Positions 27,556 through 36,440 of a DNA stretch of 64,000 nt are shown here, one piece after another. This DNA is from Candidatus Marinarcus aquaticus (lineage in GTDB: Bacteria; Campylobacterota; Campylobacteria; Campylobacterales; Arcobacteraceae). The stretch spans positions 186,001 to 250,000 of the forward strand of contig NZ_PDKN01000001.1 in NCBI RefSeq assembly GCF_004116335.1. Direction: 5' to 3'. A program made the position numbers and the translations under genes. Under the pieces are notes generated by a model that was not told the origin of the DNA, ran no database searches, and saw nothing but the letters and a program-made list of their open reading frames with translations. Within the stretch, counting starts at the first letter, position 1. Every line of letters starts with the position of its first letter.

Positions 27556-27915
27556 ATGTATAAATTATTTATGCTGTTTCTGTGTTTACCTTTTTATCTG
27601 CAGGCATACTCTGTTATTGATTATTCGTTTATTACCAAGTATGAGTATGGACAAATGTTGTATGAAAATCCAAGAGGAATAGGGTGCAACAAGTGTCATG
27701 GCGAAAAAGGTGAAGGAAAACTTATTGCGACGTATAAAGGTGATAAAGGGAATGAGAAACAACTTTATGGTCCTAAAATCAGCAATGTAACATGGGAACA
27801 GTTTAAACACAGTTTGAGTCAAAAAGAGAACAAATCTTTGTTCATGCCCACATACTTCTTAACCAACGAAGAGTTGGTCTCCATTCACTACTATATCACC
27901 AATTTGAAAAAATAA
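27556..27915 (+). CDS. Small monohaem c-type cytochrome
   Basis: A 119-residue periplasmic protein: signal peptide ending near residue 17 (LQA), one CxxCH haem-binding site at C44-C47-H48, and M97 in LFMPTYF as the likely sixth ligand. The fold is class I-like with a final helix (NEELVSIHYYITNL). It probably carries electrons in the periplasm. It converges tail to tail, with no gap, with a periplasmic thioredoxin-like gene; the electron partner is unknown. Confidence 0.85.
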   Translation: MYKLFMLFLCLPFYLQAYSVIDYSFITKYEYGQMLYENPRGIGCNKCHGEKGEGKLIATYKGDKGNEKQLYGPKISNVTWEQFKHSLSQKENKSLFMPTYFLTNEELVSIHYYITNLKK

Positions 27916-28299
27916 TCACTCATCTGAAAGTTCATCTAAAAATTGTGTGGCTGTTTTATATCCATACAGTGCGTAAATTTCTTCTTGACTTTTTGGATCA
28001 ATTAAATAGGTTGTTGGAATAAATCTGGGGATAAACTCTTTGGGATACTCTCCTTTTTCACGGTTTATTTTCACAAATACAAAATCTTTTTGAATAAATG
28101 CAACTACTTTTTCATTACTCAGAGTTTTTTTTTGCATCTTTTCACACCAAGAACAGTAATCAGAGTATATGAGCATTAAAACACGTTTGTTCTCTTTGAG
28201 ACCCTTTTTAATTGCTGCATCATAAGAGCTTAGTGTTTCAAGTGGTTGTGCAAACAGTGTTGAAAATAATAGAAACAGAAGAATGAAACCTTTGTACAT
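27916..28299 (-). CDS. Periplasmic thioredoxin-fold protein
   Basis: A 127-residue protein with a signal peptide (ends LFAQ, about residue 17) and a thioredoxin-like domain with the redox pair C49-x2-C52 (SDYCSWCEKM) and the cis-proline region FIPTTYLID. It resembles SoxW/DUF255-like periplasmic thioredoxins that act in disulfide reduction or cytochrome c maturation. Its stop directly abuts the stop of the convergent cytochrome c gene. The link between the two is positional only. Confidence 0.8.
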   Translation of the reverse strand: MYKGFILLFLLFSTLFAQPLETLSSYDAAIKKGLKENKRVLMLIYSDYCSWCEKMQKKTLSNEKVVAFIQKDFVFVKINREKGEYPKEFIPRFIPTTYLIDPKSQEEIYALYGYKTATQFLDELSDE

Positions 28300-28378
28300 A
28301 AGTTACTCCAATAATAATTATAAATTATATTTCTATCATAGAAAAAGTGAATAAATTTACAGCAATTTTTATAAAATA

Positions 28379-29506
28379 ATGATAAAATCACTTATGAAAA
28401 AACGAATGCTCTACTTTGGAATCATCTTTTTTATCATCAGTTCAATTGGATTGTATAAAATCAATGAAACGATTTTTCTCAATGAACAAAAGACGGTGTA
28501 TGACAATGTGAGTAAAGTTTTAACTTCTACAACGAATAATATCAAACAAGATTTGATTACCATCAGTTCAACGTTGGCTCAAACGACACTGTTACAAGAG
28601 TCCATCTTACAACAAAAAACAGAGGTGCTCAATGCCTTTTTAGAGCAAATGAACAATACCTTACGTACCAATTTTCAAAGCAATAAAGTGTTTGTTCAAG
28701 TATTAACAAAAGAGTCTTTGTATTGTGCTGCAAACAGCGATGCATATTTTAAAACTCACTTTAAAAGTTATTATGATAAAAATCTTAAAAGTATAAAAAA
28801 TTCAAAGAGTTCGATGGTAGATATCAATGTTAGAAACTACCTGAACATCAAATCCACCACACCAATTGTAGAACAAGATAAACTGCTTGGTTTTATAGAG
28901 GTTTTTGCTTTGTATGATATTGTGGTGCAACATTTACGTGCACATAAAATTGAGTTAATTCCACTTTTAGATAAACAGTGGGTGAATGATGAGTATACGT
29001 TTAAAAACAGTCCAACCATTGCAGATGATTTTATTGTGGTCAATGAGAATTATAACAGACACCTTTTACTTAAACTTCAAACACTCTTGCCTAAAGACAT
29101 GGAACATCTTTTTATGAACGAGTATTTGTTTAAACATGATCTCTTTTTTGCTACATTTGATATACGCAATAATCGTGGTGTTGCCATGGGAAAATATGTG
29201 GCAGTTTTAAATTTGCAAGGATTTGAGTACTACAGTGATTCTCAAAACAGTTTTTTAGAAAACATCATAACCATCAACAACAGTTCAGAAGACTTCTATA
29301 ATTTTGTTAAACATAAAGAAGAGAATATGTTTATGAATATTGAAAAAGGCTACATTAAAAATCTTAAAGATGTGGTGGAGGAACGAGACAAGTCAGAGTT
29401 TGAAGAGGTTGCACGAGAAAAACTTTTTAAGCTTTCCAAAGAGGAGTTGATTGATTTTATCATGCAACAGTCCAAACACAGTGAAATACAAGGAGAGATA
29501 CGATGA
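28379..29506 (+). CDS. Cache-like membrane sensor without an output domain
   Basis: A 375-residue protein with one N-terminal transmembrane helix (about 11-28) and a large region that reads like a double Cache periplasmic sensor, with a long entry helix rich in Q, S and T and strands such as VFVQVLTKESLY and LLGFIEVFAL. Notably there is no second clear transmembrane helix and no kinase, cyclase or methyl-accepting domain. It overlaps the downstream response-regulator gene by four bases, so it is part of a three-gene signalling unit. The start may instead be ATG 28394; neither ATG has a strong ribosome site. Confidence 0.65.
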   Translation: MIKSLMKKRMLYFGIIFFIISSIGLYKINETIFLNEQKTVYDNVSKVLTSTTNNIKQDLITISSTLAQTTLLQESILQQKTEVLNAFLEQMNNTLRTNFQSNKVFVQVLTKESLYCAANSDAYFKTHFKSYYDKNLKSIKNSKSSMVDINVRNYLNIKSTTPIVEQDKLLGFIEVFALYDIVVQHLRAHKIELIPLLDKQWVNDEYTFKNSPTIADDFIVVNENYNRHLLLKLQTLLPKDMEHLFMNEYLFKHDLFFATFDIRNNRGVAMGKYVAVLNLQGFEYYSDSQNSFLENIITINNSSEDFYNFVKHKEENMFMNIEKGYIKNLKDVVEERDKSEFEEVAREKLFKLSKEELIDFIMQQSKHSEIQGEIR

Positions 29507-30159
29507 AAATATTGCTTTTAGAAGATGAATACAGTCTGCGAAAATCAGTCAAAGAGCTCCTTGAAGATTGCAGTTACGCCGTCTATGATTTTGCCAATGG
29601 AAAAGAGGCGTATGAAACCATTTTAAACAGCAGTTTTGATCTGCTTATTTTAGATGTGAATGTCCCTGAACTCAATGGCTTTGAGCTGTTAGAAAAACTC
29701 AATAAAAAGGGAGTCATCGTTCCCACTATTTTTATGACGTCATTAACAGAGATTGATAATTTAGAGCGCGCGTATGAGGGTGGATGTTGTGATTATATTA
29801 AAAAACCGTTTGATTTAAATGAGTTGAGACTTCGTGTGGCAACGGCACTTCGAACTTCTGTTATACAGACAGGTTGTACACTTGTGCCATTAAAGTGTGG
29901 TTATGTTTATGACAGTAAAAATTTTAAACTCATCAAAAATGATGACGAAGTGCAATTGAGTAAAACAGAGAAGATGATTTTAGAGCTGTTCATTAAAAAC
30001 AAAAATCAAGTGGTTACGCCAGAGATGATCACACAATATGTTTGGGAAGATTATGTGGATCCAGCCAATGTACGTGTACAAATCAATAATTTACGAAAAA
30101 AGCTTGATAAAGATTTGATTGTCAATATTCGTGGTTTAGGATACAGACTTGACGTTTAA
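29503..30159 (+). CDS. OmpR-family response regulator
   Basis: A 218-residue regulator: receiver domain (about 1-115; acidic pair E7/D8, phosphoacceptor D51 in LILDVNVPELNG, lysine in DYIKKPFDL) and a C-terminal winged-helix DNA-binding domain (about 125-218, ending NIRGLGYRLDV). It is translated between the Cache-like sensor and a histidine kinase with overlaps on both sides. Targets are unknown; autoregulation is plausible. Confidence 0.9.
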   Translation: MKILLLEDEYSLRKSVKELLEDCSYAVYDFANGKEAYETILNSSFDLLILDVNVPELNGFELLEKLNKKGVIVPTIFMTSLTEIDNLERAYEGGCCDYIKKPFDLNELRLRVATALRTSVIQTGCTLVPLKCGYVYDSKNFKLIKNDDEVQLSKTEKMILELFIKNKNQVVTPEMITQYVWEDYVDPANVRVQINNLRKKLDKDLIVNIRGLGYRLDV

Positions 30160-31324
30160 AATCAATGACAAAACTTTCTCTTTAAAGTATGCGGTATTTT
30201 ATACGGCGATTGTATTTGGAATTCTCTTTTTCCCTTTGTTTATTTATGCCAATTATATGTTTAAACTTGAAGAAGCAAAAACTGAGATTGCATTAAAGAA
30301 AAAAGGGATTCAAATCATCAATGCCATGGAAAAGTATGATGCAAACAACGAAGAGTATTTTACTTTTCCACGTTTTAAAAAGTTTCGATCGGGTATTTAT
30401 GATGAGAATTTTAATCCCATATTTTCACTTATAGATTCGCGTAATATTGCCTATTTAAGCGCAGGATACAATAAAATTAAAAGCAAACGAGCTTTTGTCT
30501 ATGAGTTTAAAACCAAACGCTATTTTCAAGCACGATATTTGGTTGTTATGACAGAGTTTGATAATCTCACCATCATAAAAAACATGGTCATTGTTATGAT
30601 GTCCATTGCTGTAGTGACGTTTGTGTTGTCATTTATTATTTTAAAAAATTTTGCAAAACCTTTTAAACAGATGAATGAGTCATTGGATGGCTTTATCAAA
30701 GATTCAATGCATGAGATTAATACACCGCTTTCTATTATAAATATTAATATTGATATGTACAATGAAAAATTTGGAAAAAACAAGTACTTCTCTCGTATAA
30801 AATCGGCTTCAAAAATACTCTCAACCATCTATAATGACATGAACTATTTAATCAAAGAACAAACAATTAACTCTGCTCCTAAAAAAGAGCTTGACTTCTC
30901 TTTTTTTGTGAGAAAATCGATTGATTATTTTAAAGATATGGCCGAGTTAAAAGGCATAAAAATCATCCCTAAAATAGAAGATGGTCTTTTTATTTTTTTT
31001 GTGCCAGCGAAGTTGCAAAAAATCGTGGACAACACCTTATCAAACGCGATTAAGTATGGAAAAGAGGAGAGAGATGTTGTTGTGATGTTGCATCAACGAG
31101 GCAATAAAGTAGTACTGAGTATTCAAGACTTTGGTATAGGCATTAAAGAACCTGATAAGATTTTTTCTCGTTATTACCGTGAAGATGATACCAAAGGAGG
31201 GTTTGGTATTGGTTTGAATATTGTCAATAAAATCATCAATGATGAAAACATCAAAGTCAATGTTTACTCTCAATTAAATGTCGGCAGTACTTTTGAATAT
31301 TGGTTTGAACCGCTTCAAAAGTGA
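30149..31324 (+). CDS. Sensor histidine kinase
   Basis: A 391-residue kinase with TM helices at about 14-36 and 145-167 enclosing a roughly 105-residue periplasmic domain, the phosphoacceptor H188 in SMHEINTPL, and a HATPase domain with an N box (NTLSNAIKYG), G1 (DFGIGI) and G2 (GGFGIGLNIVNKI). The start is TTG 30149, 11 nt inside the response-regulator gene, with AGGA upstream; the nearest ATG is out of frame. Partner of the preceding regulator and probably of the Cache-like protein. Confidence 0.88.
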   Translation: MTFKINDKTFSLKYAVFYTAIVFGILFFPLFIYANYMFKLEEAKTEIALKKKGIQIINAMEKYDANNEEYFTFPRFKKFRSGIYDENFNPIFSLIDSRNIAYLSAGYNKIKSKRAFVYEFKTKRYFQARYLVVMTEFDNLTIIKNMVIVMMSIAVVTFVLSFIILKNFAKPFKQMNESLDGFIKDSMHEINTPLSIININIDMYNEKFGKNKYFSRIKSASKILSTIYNDMNYLIKEQTINSAPKKELDFSFFVRKSIDYFKDMAELKGIKIIPKIEDGLFIFFVPAKLQKIVDNTLSNAIKYGKEERDVVVMLHQRGNKVVLSIQDFGIGIKEPDKIFSRYYREDDTKGGFGIGLNIVNKIINDENIKVNVYSQLNVGSTFEYWFEPLQK

Positions 31325-31368
31325 ACAACTGAGTATTTCCCTTAAACTATCTTTAAAGTAAAATTGAA

Positions 31369-31398
31369 TATAATCCGCAACTTAAATTAAAATAAGGA
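31369..31398 (+). promoter_or_regulatory. -10 element and ribosome site of rplY
   Basis: Perfect TATAAT at 31369-31374 and AAGGA at about 31394-31398 before the rplY ATG. It likely drives rplY, pth and the LptF/G gene. Confidence 0.55.
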
Positions 31399-31404
31399 AA
31401 CAAA

Positions 31405-31941
31405 ATGTTAGAGGGTATCGCAAGAGATAGTATGACAAAACAAGGTTCAAAATCTTTAAGAAGAGATGGTTACTTAATCGCAAACATCTATGGTAAAGGT
31501 TTAGAGAACGTAAACGCTGCATTCAAAAAGAATGACTTCATCAGAGCTGTTAAAGCTAAAACTGAAGTTCCTTTTGATGTAAAAGTTGACGGAAATGTGT
31601 ATAAAGTAGTAATCCAAGAGTATCAAAAACACCCAGTTACTTCTGATTTATTACACGTTGATTTAATGGTTGCACAACCAGGTGTAAAAGCTACTTATAA
31701 AGTTCCTGTTACAACTGAAGGTACACCAAAAGGTTTAAAAAACAAAGGTCTATTTATCTACCATACTCCAAGAGTTGCTGTTAAATGTACACTTGAAAAC
31801 TTACCTAAATCATTCCATTTACAAATTGCAGGTTTAGATACTGGTGATAACATCTTAGTAAGAGACTTAGAGATGCCAGAAGGTGTTGAGTGTTTCTTAG
31901 ATCCAAGAGTACCAGTTGCAGGTGTAATTAAAGCAAAATAA
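31405..31941 (+). CDS. rplY: 50S ribosomal protein L25 (Ctc type)
   Basis: A 178-residue ribosomal protein with the N-terminal 5S-rRNA-binding L25 domain (about 1-90, [18 protein letters not shown]-like start) and the C-terminal TL5/Ctc beta domain (about 95-178). It contains many codons of the type used in highly expressed genes. The stop overlaps the pth start by one base (TAATG), the widely conserved rplY-pth arrangement. Confidence 0.95.
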   Translation: MLEGIARDSMTKQGSKSLRRDGYLIANIYGKGLENVNAAFKKNDFIRAVKAKTEVPFDVKVDGNVYKVVIQEYQKHPVTSDLLHVDLMVAQPGVKATYKVPVTTEGTPKGLKNKGLFIYHTPRVAVKCTLENLPKSFHLQIAGLDTGDNILVRDLEMPEGVECFLDPRVPVAGVIKAK

Positions 31942-32498
31942 TGTTTTTAATCGCCGGTTTGGGTAACATTGGTGAAAAATATTCACTGACCAGACACAAT
32001 ATAGGGTTCATGGTTGTCGATGAGGCAACCAGAACGCTCTCACAAACTTCAAATATCAATAAATCCAATTTCAATGCTGATGTCATCAAATCCAATGAGA
32101 CTTTATATGTTAAACCCACAACCTATATGAATAACTCAGGAATTGCTATTCGAGCGATTAAAGAGTATTATAAAATTGAAAATCAGAACATCATTGTTAT
32201 TCATGATGATTTAGATTTGCCTTTTGGAGCAGTAAAATTTAAAATTGGTGGTGGTCATGGTGGTCATAACGGATTGCGTTCAACTGATGCACACATTGGA
32301 AACAATTATATTCGAGTACGTATTGGTATAGGAAAACCACAAGCGAAAAGTGAAGTGGTGAATTATGTACTCAACAACTTTTCAAAAGAAGAATTAAATC
32401 AACTAGAAGGTATAATGTCGCATACTTTAAAGGCAATTGATGCTATCATGAATGGTCTATCAATTGACGAAGTTAAATCAAAATTTACACTAAAGTAA
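31941..32498 (+). CDS. pth: Peptidyl-tRNA hydrolase
   Basis: It recycles tRNA from stalled peptidyl-tRNA. The 185-residue protein shows IAGLGNIGEKY, the catalytic histidine H19 in LTRHNIGFMV, KPTTYMNNSG, and the HDDLDLPFG and GGGHGGHNGLRS motifs. It is coupled to rplY upstream and 4 nt from the LptF/G permease gene downstream. Confidence 0.96.
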   Translation: MFLIAGLGNIGEKYSLTRHNIGFMVVDEATRTLSQTSNINKSNFNADVIKSNETLYVKPTTYMNNSGIAIRAIKEYYKIENQNIIVIHDDLDLPFGAVKFKIGGGHGGHNGLRSTDAHIGNNYIRVRIGIGKPQAKSEVVNYVLNNFSKEELNQLEGIMSHTLKAIDAIMNGLSIDEVKSKFTLK

Positions 32499-32502
32499 GG
32501 CA

Positions 32503-33573
32503 TTGAATCTACTAACCAAATATTTATTAATAAAATACGCCAAAAATTTTATCATTGTTTTAGTCTCACTGGAGCTATTTTTTGTGGGAATTGATTTCTT
32601 ACAAAACTTTAAAGACATTCCAAACTCTGCCAACTTGCAGTTACTCTATATTCTTTATAATTCATTTTTTACATTAACGTTAACTCTGCCACTCTCATTG
32701 GTATTTGCATGGATTTTAACGCTGATAATTTTGATTAAAAACAACGAGTTTGTTGCCTTTTTATCTTTAGGAAATCGTCCCATTTCAATCTATCGACCTG
32801 TGATTATCAGTGCGCTTTTTTTATTGGGAATTTTAGTCGGCATGCAAGCTACTCCTTTGGCTTATTCGTATGATCAAAAAAATAAGATCATGGAAGGAGA
32901 GTATTTTACAAGTACTAAGTCCGATATATTTTTAAAGTACAATGACTACTTTGTCTATTTTCAACGCTTTTTCCCATTGGATAAGCGTGCGGAAAGCATA
33001 CATATCTTTAAAATCAATGGGTATGATGTAGTAGAGAGTATTGTGGCGAAAAAAGCCTATTTTCAAAATAATCGATGGTATATCACTGATGCCAAAATCG
33101 TTAAAAAACCTGCCACCTTGACATGGGAAGAGGCCAAAATGACGATACAATATGAGAAGTTTTTGCACACTCTTGAAGGGTTTAAACCAAAAATTTTGGA
33201 TAACGTGTATGAGAGCAAATCAGCATTTTCCATCATTGATGCAGTCTATGCACTTATTTTATTAAAATCACAAGAGGTGAACACAGACTCTATTCGAGCA
33301 AGTCTGTATTATCAAGTCTTTATCCCCTTTTTTATTCTTCCTGTGATTGCCATTATTTTTGCATTCACATCCATTAACAGTCGATTTTTTAATGTAGGAA
33401 AATTTGCTTCAGTAAGCATCTTTTTTACTCTTATTGTTTGGGGTCTGTTTTTTATGTTGCATAAGTTTTCAAAAGGGGGAATCATTATGCCTGAAATTGC
33501 AATTCTTCTGCCTTTACTGTTGTGGTTTATTGCAAGTTATTTCATCTTTAAAAAGCGAATTCATCAATATTGA
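32503..33573 (+). CDS. LptF/LptG-family LPS export permease
   Basis: A 356-residue YjgP/YjgQ-type protein with three N-terminal helices, a periplasmic beta-jellyroll domain (about 110-245) and three C-terminal helices. Together with LptB and a second permease it lifts LPS from the inner membrane into the Lpt bridge. Start is TTG 32503 with TAAGG just upstream, overlapping the pth stop region. Whether it is F or G cannot be settled here. Confidence 0.85.
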   Translation: MNLLTKYLLIKYAKNFIIVLVSLELFFVGIDFLQNFKDIPNSANLQLLYILYNSFFTLTLTLPLSLVFAWILTLIILIKNNEFVAFLSLGNRPISIYRPVIISALFLLGILVGMQATPLAYSYDQKNKIMEGEYFTSTKSDIFLKYNDYFVYFQRFFPLDKRAESIHIFKINGYDVVESIVAKKAYFQNNRWYITDAKIVKKPATLTWEEAKMTIQYEKFLHTLEGFKPKILDNVYESKSAFSIIDAVYALILLKSQEVNTDSIRASLYYQVFIPFFILPVIAIIFAFTSINSRFFNVGKFASVSIFFTLIVWGLFFMLHKFSKGGIIMPEIAILLPLLLWFIASYFIFKKRIHQY

Positions 33574-33623
33574 TTTGAGTGAAAATATGGTATATTACAA
33601 AGAATTTATTACATTGGAAGTGC

Positions 33624-34070
33624 ATGAGTAAAAACAGAGCGTATGGTATTTGTATCTATAAAATAGAAGAGGATGGGAGTATTAAACTCTTATTGTGTAA
33701 ATCAATCAAAAGCAGAGATAAATGGGGCTTTTTAAAAGGGTTGATTTTACGATATGAAGAGCCTAAGCGATGTGCTCAAAGAGAGTTTTTTGAAGAGTCA
33801 AGTATTTTTGTAGAGATGGATGTTTTTGAAGAGTATTTTGAGCAAAACAATGAGACAAAAGATATCGGTATTTGGTTGGTCAATGCCAATAATGTGGCTG
33901 ATTTAGAGGACTATTTTTATGAAGACAGATTGGCAACCAACTATCTTTCTTGGGAAAATTCAAAAGTAAAATTCTTTGATATTACAAAGATGCCTAAAAT
34001 AAGAAGCAAACAAAAACAAATCGCCAAAGCAATTAAAAGTTTTTTGAAAAGTAAGCATCTATCCCATTAG
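33624..34070 (+). CDS. Nudix hydrolase
   Basis: A 148-residue Nudix protein. The Nudix box is recognisable as G-x5-E-x7-R-E-x2-E-E (GLILRYEEPKRCAQREFFEES), which binds Mg2+ and hydrolyses nucleoside diphosphate derivatives. I chose ATG 33624 (MSKNRAYG) because GGAAG sits just upstream and the strand-forming sequence starts there; an earlier in-frame ATG at 33579 would add 15 residues. Its 3' end overlaps the convergent amidase gene by 38 nt. Substrate unknown. Confidence 0.8.
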   Translation: MSKNRAYGICIYKIEEDGSIKLLLCKSIKSRDKWGFLKGLILRYEEPKRCAQREFFEESSIFVEMDVFEEYFEQNNETKDIGIWLVNANNVADLEDYFYEDRLATNYLSWENSKVKFFDITKMPKIRSKQKQIAKAIKSFLKSKHLSH

Positions 34071-35364
34071 CCAAACCTTCAGCCAGTAATTTCTGATAGT
34101 GCCGATTATAAAGACGTCTGGATTCACTAGGGTGAGAGATGTAACCCAACTCTACAAGTATAGCTGGCATTTGAGCTCCTACTAGAACCCAAAATGGACC
34201 CTCTCTTACTCCACCATCAACAATTCCAGAATATTTTTGACGTGTTTTATAGAGTAAGTTTTGCTGAATATCAATTGCCAGTTTATTGGATGCTGTGATT
34301 TTACTTTGATTTAAAATGGTTAAGAAAGTCATTTGAGAGTTGTAGTTCATCTCATCCATATCGGATTTGTTTTCAAGTTTTGCTACCCTTTTTGCCCGTT
34401 CACTTCTGGCTGGACTTAAGAAGAAGGTTTCAATCCCTTTAACTTTATGTGCTTTGTTTTTGGGTACGGCATTGACGTGTATGGAGATAAATATATCAGC
34501 ATTTTTAACATTGGCAAAATGAGTTCTGTTTTTTAATTGAATGAACTTATCAGATTTACGAGTTAAATATACCGTATAACCTCGTTTTTTCAAATCTTCA
34601 TAGAGGTATTTTGATACTTTAAATACAGCTACTTTTTCATACCGTTTTTTAGGTCCCACTGCACCTGAATCTTTTCCACCATGTCCTGGGTCAATCACAA
34701 TGATTTTTTTCTTTTGATTAAAATAGTTATTGGTTAAGCTTGTAGAGAGTTTCTCTTTAAGATGTAAATTAAGTACTTTGATGATGATTTGATTGTTGTT
34801 TATGATATAAATGGTTTTTAGATTGTATTCATGTTTTAAGATAATACGTACGGTATTTTTATCTTTTTGTACAATGACAATCTTATCAACTCCATCCATT
34901 CTCAGTTTGGTTTCATAGGCGTTTTCAAATACCCCACGTAAATCAAAAATATCTTGATGATCGGTTTTGGTACGTTCCTCAATAAAATCAATGTCTCGTT
35001 TACTGACCACACGGTTGTAGTTGATGATAATCGCATTCTCTTTGGTATAGACTGAACTGATATCATGTTGTTGAGAAACTTTTACTTTTTGTATCGTTTT
35101 AGATTGCGTGGCTTTGGTGATTTTACTATCAGTGATGTTGAGCTTTTTAAGCTCATTTTGGTACTTTGTAGTGTTAATATTGAGTTTTGCCCCAATGGAA
35201 ATAAGACGTTTTAAATAGGAAGCTTCTTGTTCTTTATTGCTGTTTAACACCGCACGCAAGTAGTCCATTTTTAAAGAGTTGTACTCCTCTTTGAGCTCTT
35301 GCTTTGTTGCAGCGTTAAGATTAAAAACAATAATAAAAATAAGAAGTAAAACTCGTTTTAAAAT
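34033..35364 (-). CDS. amiC: N-acetylmuramoyl-L-alanine amidase, apparent ATT start codon
   Basis: A periplasmic Zn amidase that cleaves peptidoglycan stems, often for cell separation. Starting at ATT 35364 it has 443 residues: signal peptide (LKRVLLLIFIIVFNLNAA), a helical linker, an AMIN-like domain (about 105-200) and an Amidase_3 catalytic domain (about 220-443) with H228 in DPGHGGKDSG, SIHVNA, and the catalytic glutamate in LVELGYISHP. The first ATG in frame (35268) would remove the signal peptide and strand the enzyme in the cytoplasm. AAGGAG lies 6 nt before the ATT, inside the end of the upstream FabK-like gene. Confidence 0.88.
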   Translation of the reverse strand: MLKRVLLLIFIIVFNLNAATKQELKEEYNSLKMDYLRAVLNSNKEQEASYLKRLISIGAKLNINTTKYQNELKKLNITDSKITKATQSKTIQKVKVSQQHDISSVYTKENAIIINYNRVVSKRDIDFIEERTKTDHQDIFDLRGVFENAYETKLRMDGVDKIVIVQKDKNTVRIILKHEYNLKTIYIINNNQIIIKVLNLHLKEKLSTSLTNNYFNQKKKIIVIDPGHGGKDSGAVGPKKRYEKVAVFKVSKYLYEDLKKRGYTVYLTRKSDKFIQLKNRTHFANVKNADIFISIHVNAVPKNKAHKVKGIETFFLSPARSERAKRVAKLENKSDMDEMNYNSQMTFLTILNQSKITASNKLAIDIQQNLLYKTRQKYSGIVDGGVREGPFWVLVGAQMPAILVELGYISHPSESRRLYNRHYQKLLAEGLANGIDAYFSKNF

Positions 35365-35365
35365 C

Positions 35366-36439
35366 TTATTCTCCTTGTGTGAGTTTTTCCATGAGTTCTT
35401 TAACTGAAATAATTTTCTCTACTTTATAGCCTGTTGCACCTGTAAAGAACAGACCTGTCTCTACATCACCTTCATACGCAGCACTGAGACGATCTGCAAT
35501 ACAATAACCCACAGCTTTTGCCTCTTCTCCTCGATTGCATGGTGCAACACAGTTAGAGATACAGGCTACTTTAGGCGCTTCATTGTTTTCAATGAGTTTT
35601 TGCAAGTTGGTCATTACACCTCGTGCAGGAAGACCTACGGGAGATTTAAGCAGTTTGATATCTCCCTGTTTTGCATCAAGCAACACCTTTTTTAAATTGG
35701 CATGTGCATCACACTCATACGTTCCAATAAATCGTGTGGCCATTTGAACACCTGCACATCCCATTGTTAAGAATTTATCGATGTCATTTTTATCCCAAAT
35801 TCCACCCGCAGCAATTACAGGGATATCTCCCCAATTTTTTGCCTCTTCAATCACCGGTGGCACAATCTTTTCAAGTTGGAACTCCTCTTTGAAACAGTCA
35901 TCATAAGAGAAACCTTGGTGTCCTCCACTTAATGGACCTTCCACAATCACTGCATCAGGAATTTTTCCGTATCGTTTCCATTTTCTACAAATGAGCTTCA
36001 AAGCTCGTGCACTTGATACAATAGGGATAAGTGCGACATCGGGATAGTTTTTTGTAAATTCTGGCATATTTGTTGGAATACCCGCACCCGTGATGATAAT
36101 ATTCACACCCGCTTCACATGCATCTTCTACAATTCGACCATAATCATTGCACGCATAAAGAATGTTGCATCCTAAAGGGGCATCACCACACACTTTTCGT
36201 GCATTTTTTACAATCTCAAAAAGCGCATCTCTTGAGTAGAAGTTCATGGTATCAACGGGTTTATCTTTTGCCAGTTTTTTTGCAAACTGTTTATCTTTGT
36301 AATACCCTGTTCCAACACCACTGATGACACCAAGGCCACCTTCTAAACTCACATGACCAGCTAATTGATCCCAACTGATTCCGACACCCATTCCACCTTG
36401 AATGATGGGGTGTTTAATTTCATATTTTCCTATTTTCAA
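35366..36439 (-). CDS. Nitronate monooxygenase / FabK-like flavoprotein
   Basis: A 357-residue TIM-barrel flavoprotein of the 2-nitropropane dioxygenase family: IKHPIIQGGMGVG at the N-terminus, VEGPLSGGHQG, IPVIAAGGIWDKND, and GVQMATRF. It may detoxify nitronates or act as a FabK-type enoyl-ACP reductase. Epsilonproteobacterial members carry the Cys-rich stretch CISNCVAPCNRGEE, also present here and suggestive of a metal or cluster site. Start is TTG, one base after the tyrS stop. First annotated gene downstream of tyrS in the leftward operon. Confidence 0.82.
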   Translation of the reverse strand: MKIGKYEIKHPIIQGGMGVGISWDQLAGHVSLEGGLGVISGVGTGYYKDKQFAKKLAKDKPVDTMNFYSRDALFEIVKNARKVCGDAPLGCNILYACNDYGRIVEDACEAGVNIIITGAGIPTNMPEFTKNYPDVALIPIVSSARALKLICRKWKRYGKIPDAVIVEGPLSGGHQGFSYDDCFKEEFQLEKIVPPVIEEAKNWGDIPVIAAGGIWDKNDIDKFLTMGCAGVQMATRFIGTYECDAHANLKKVLLDAKQGDIKLLKSPVGLPARGVMTNLQKLIENNEAPKVACISNCVAPCNRGEEAKAVGYCIADRLSAAYEGDVETGLFFTGATGYKVEKIISVKELMEKLTQGE

Positions 36440-36440
36440 C

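Noticed and set aside
27443-27682. 79-codon open frame before the cytochrome c gene
   Set aside because: It overlaps the promoter and the signal-peptide region of the cytochrome gene in another frame, without conserved features.
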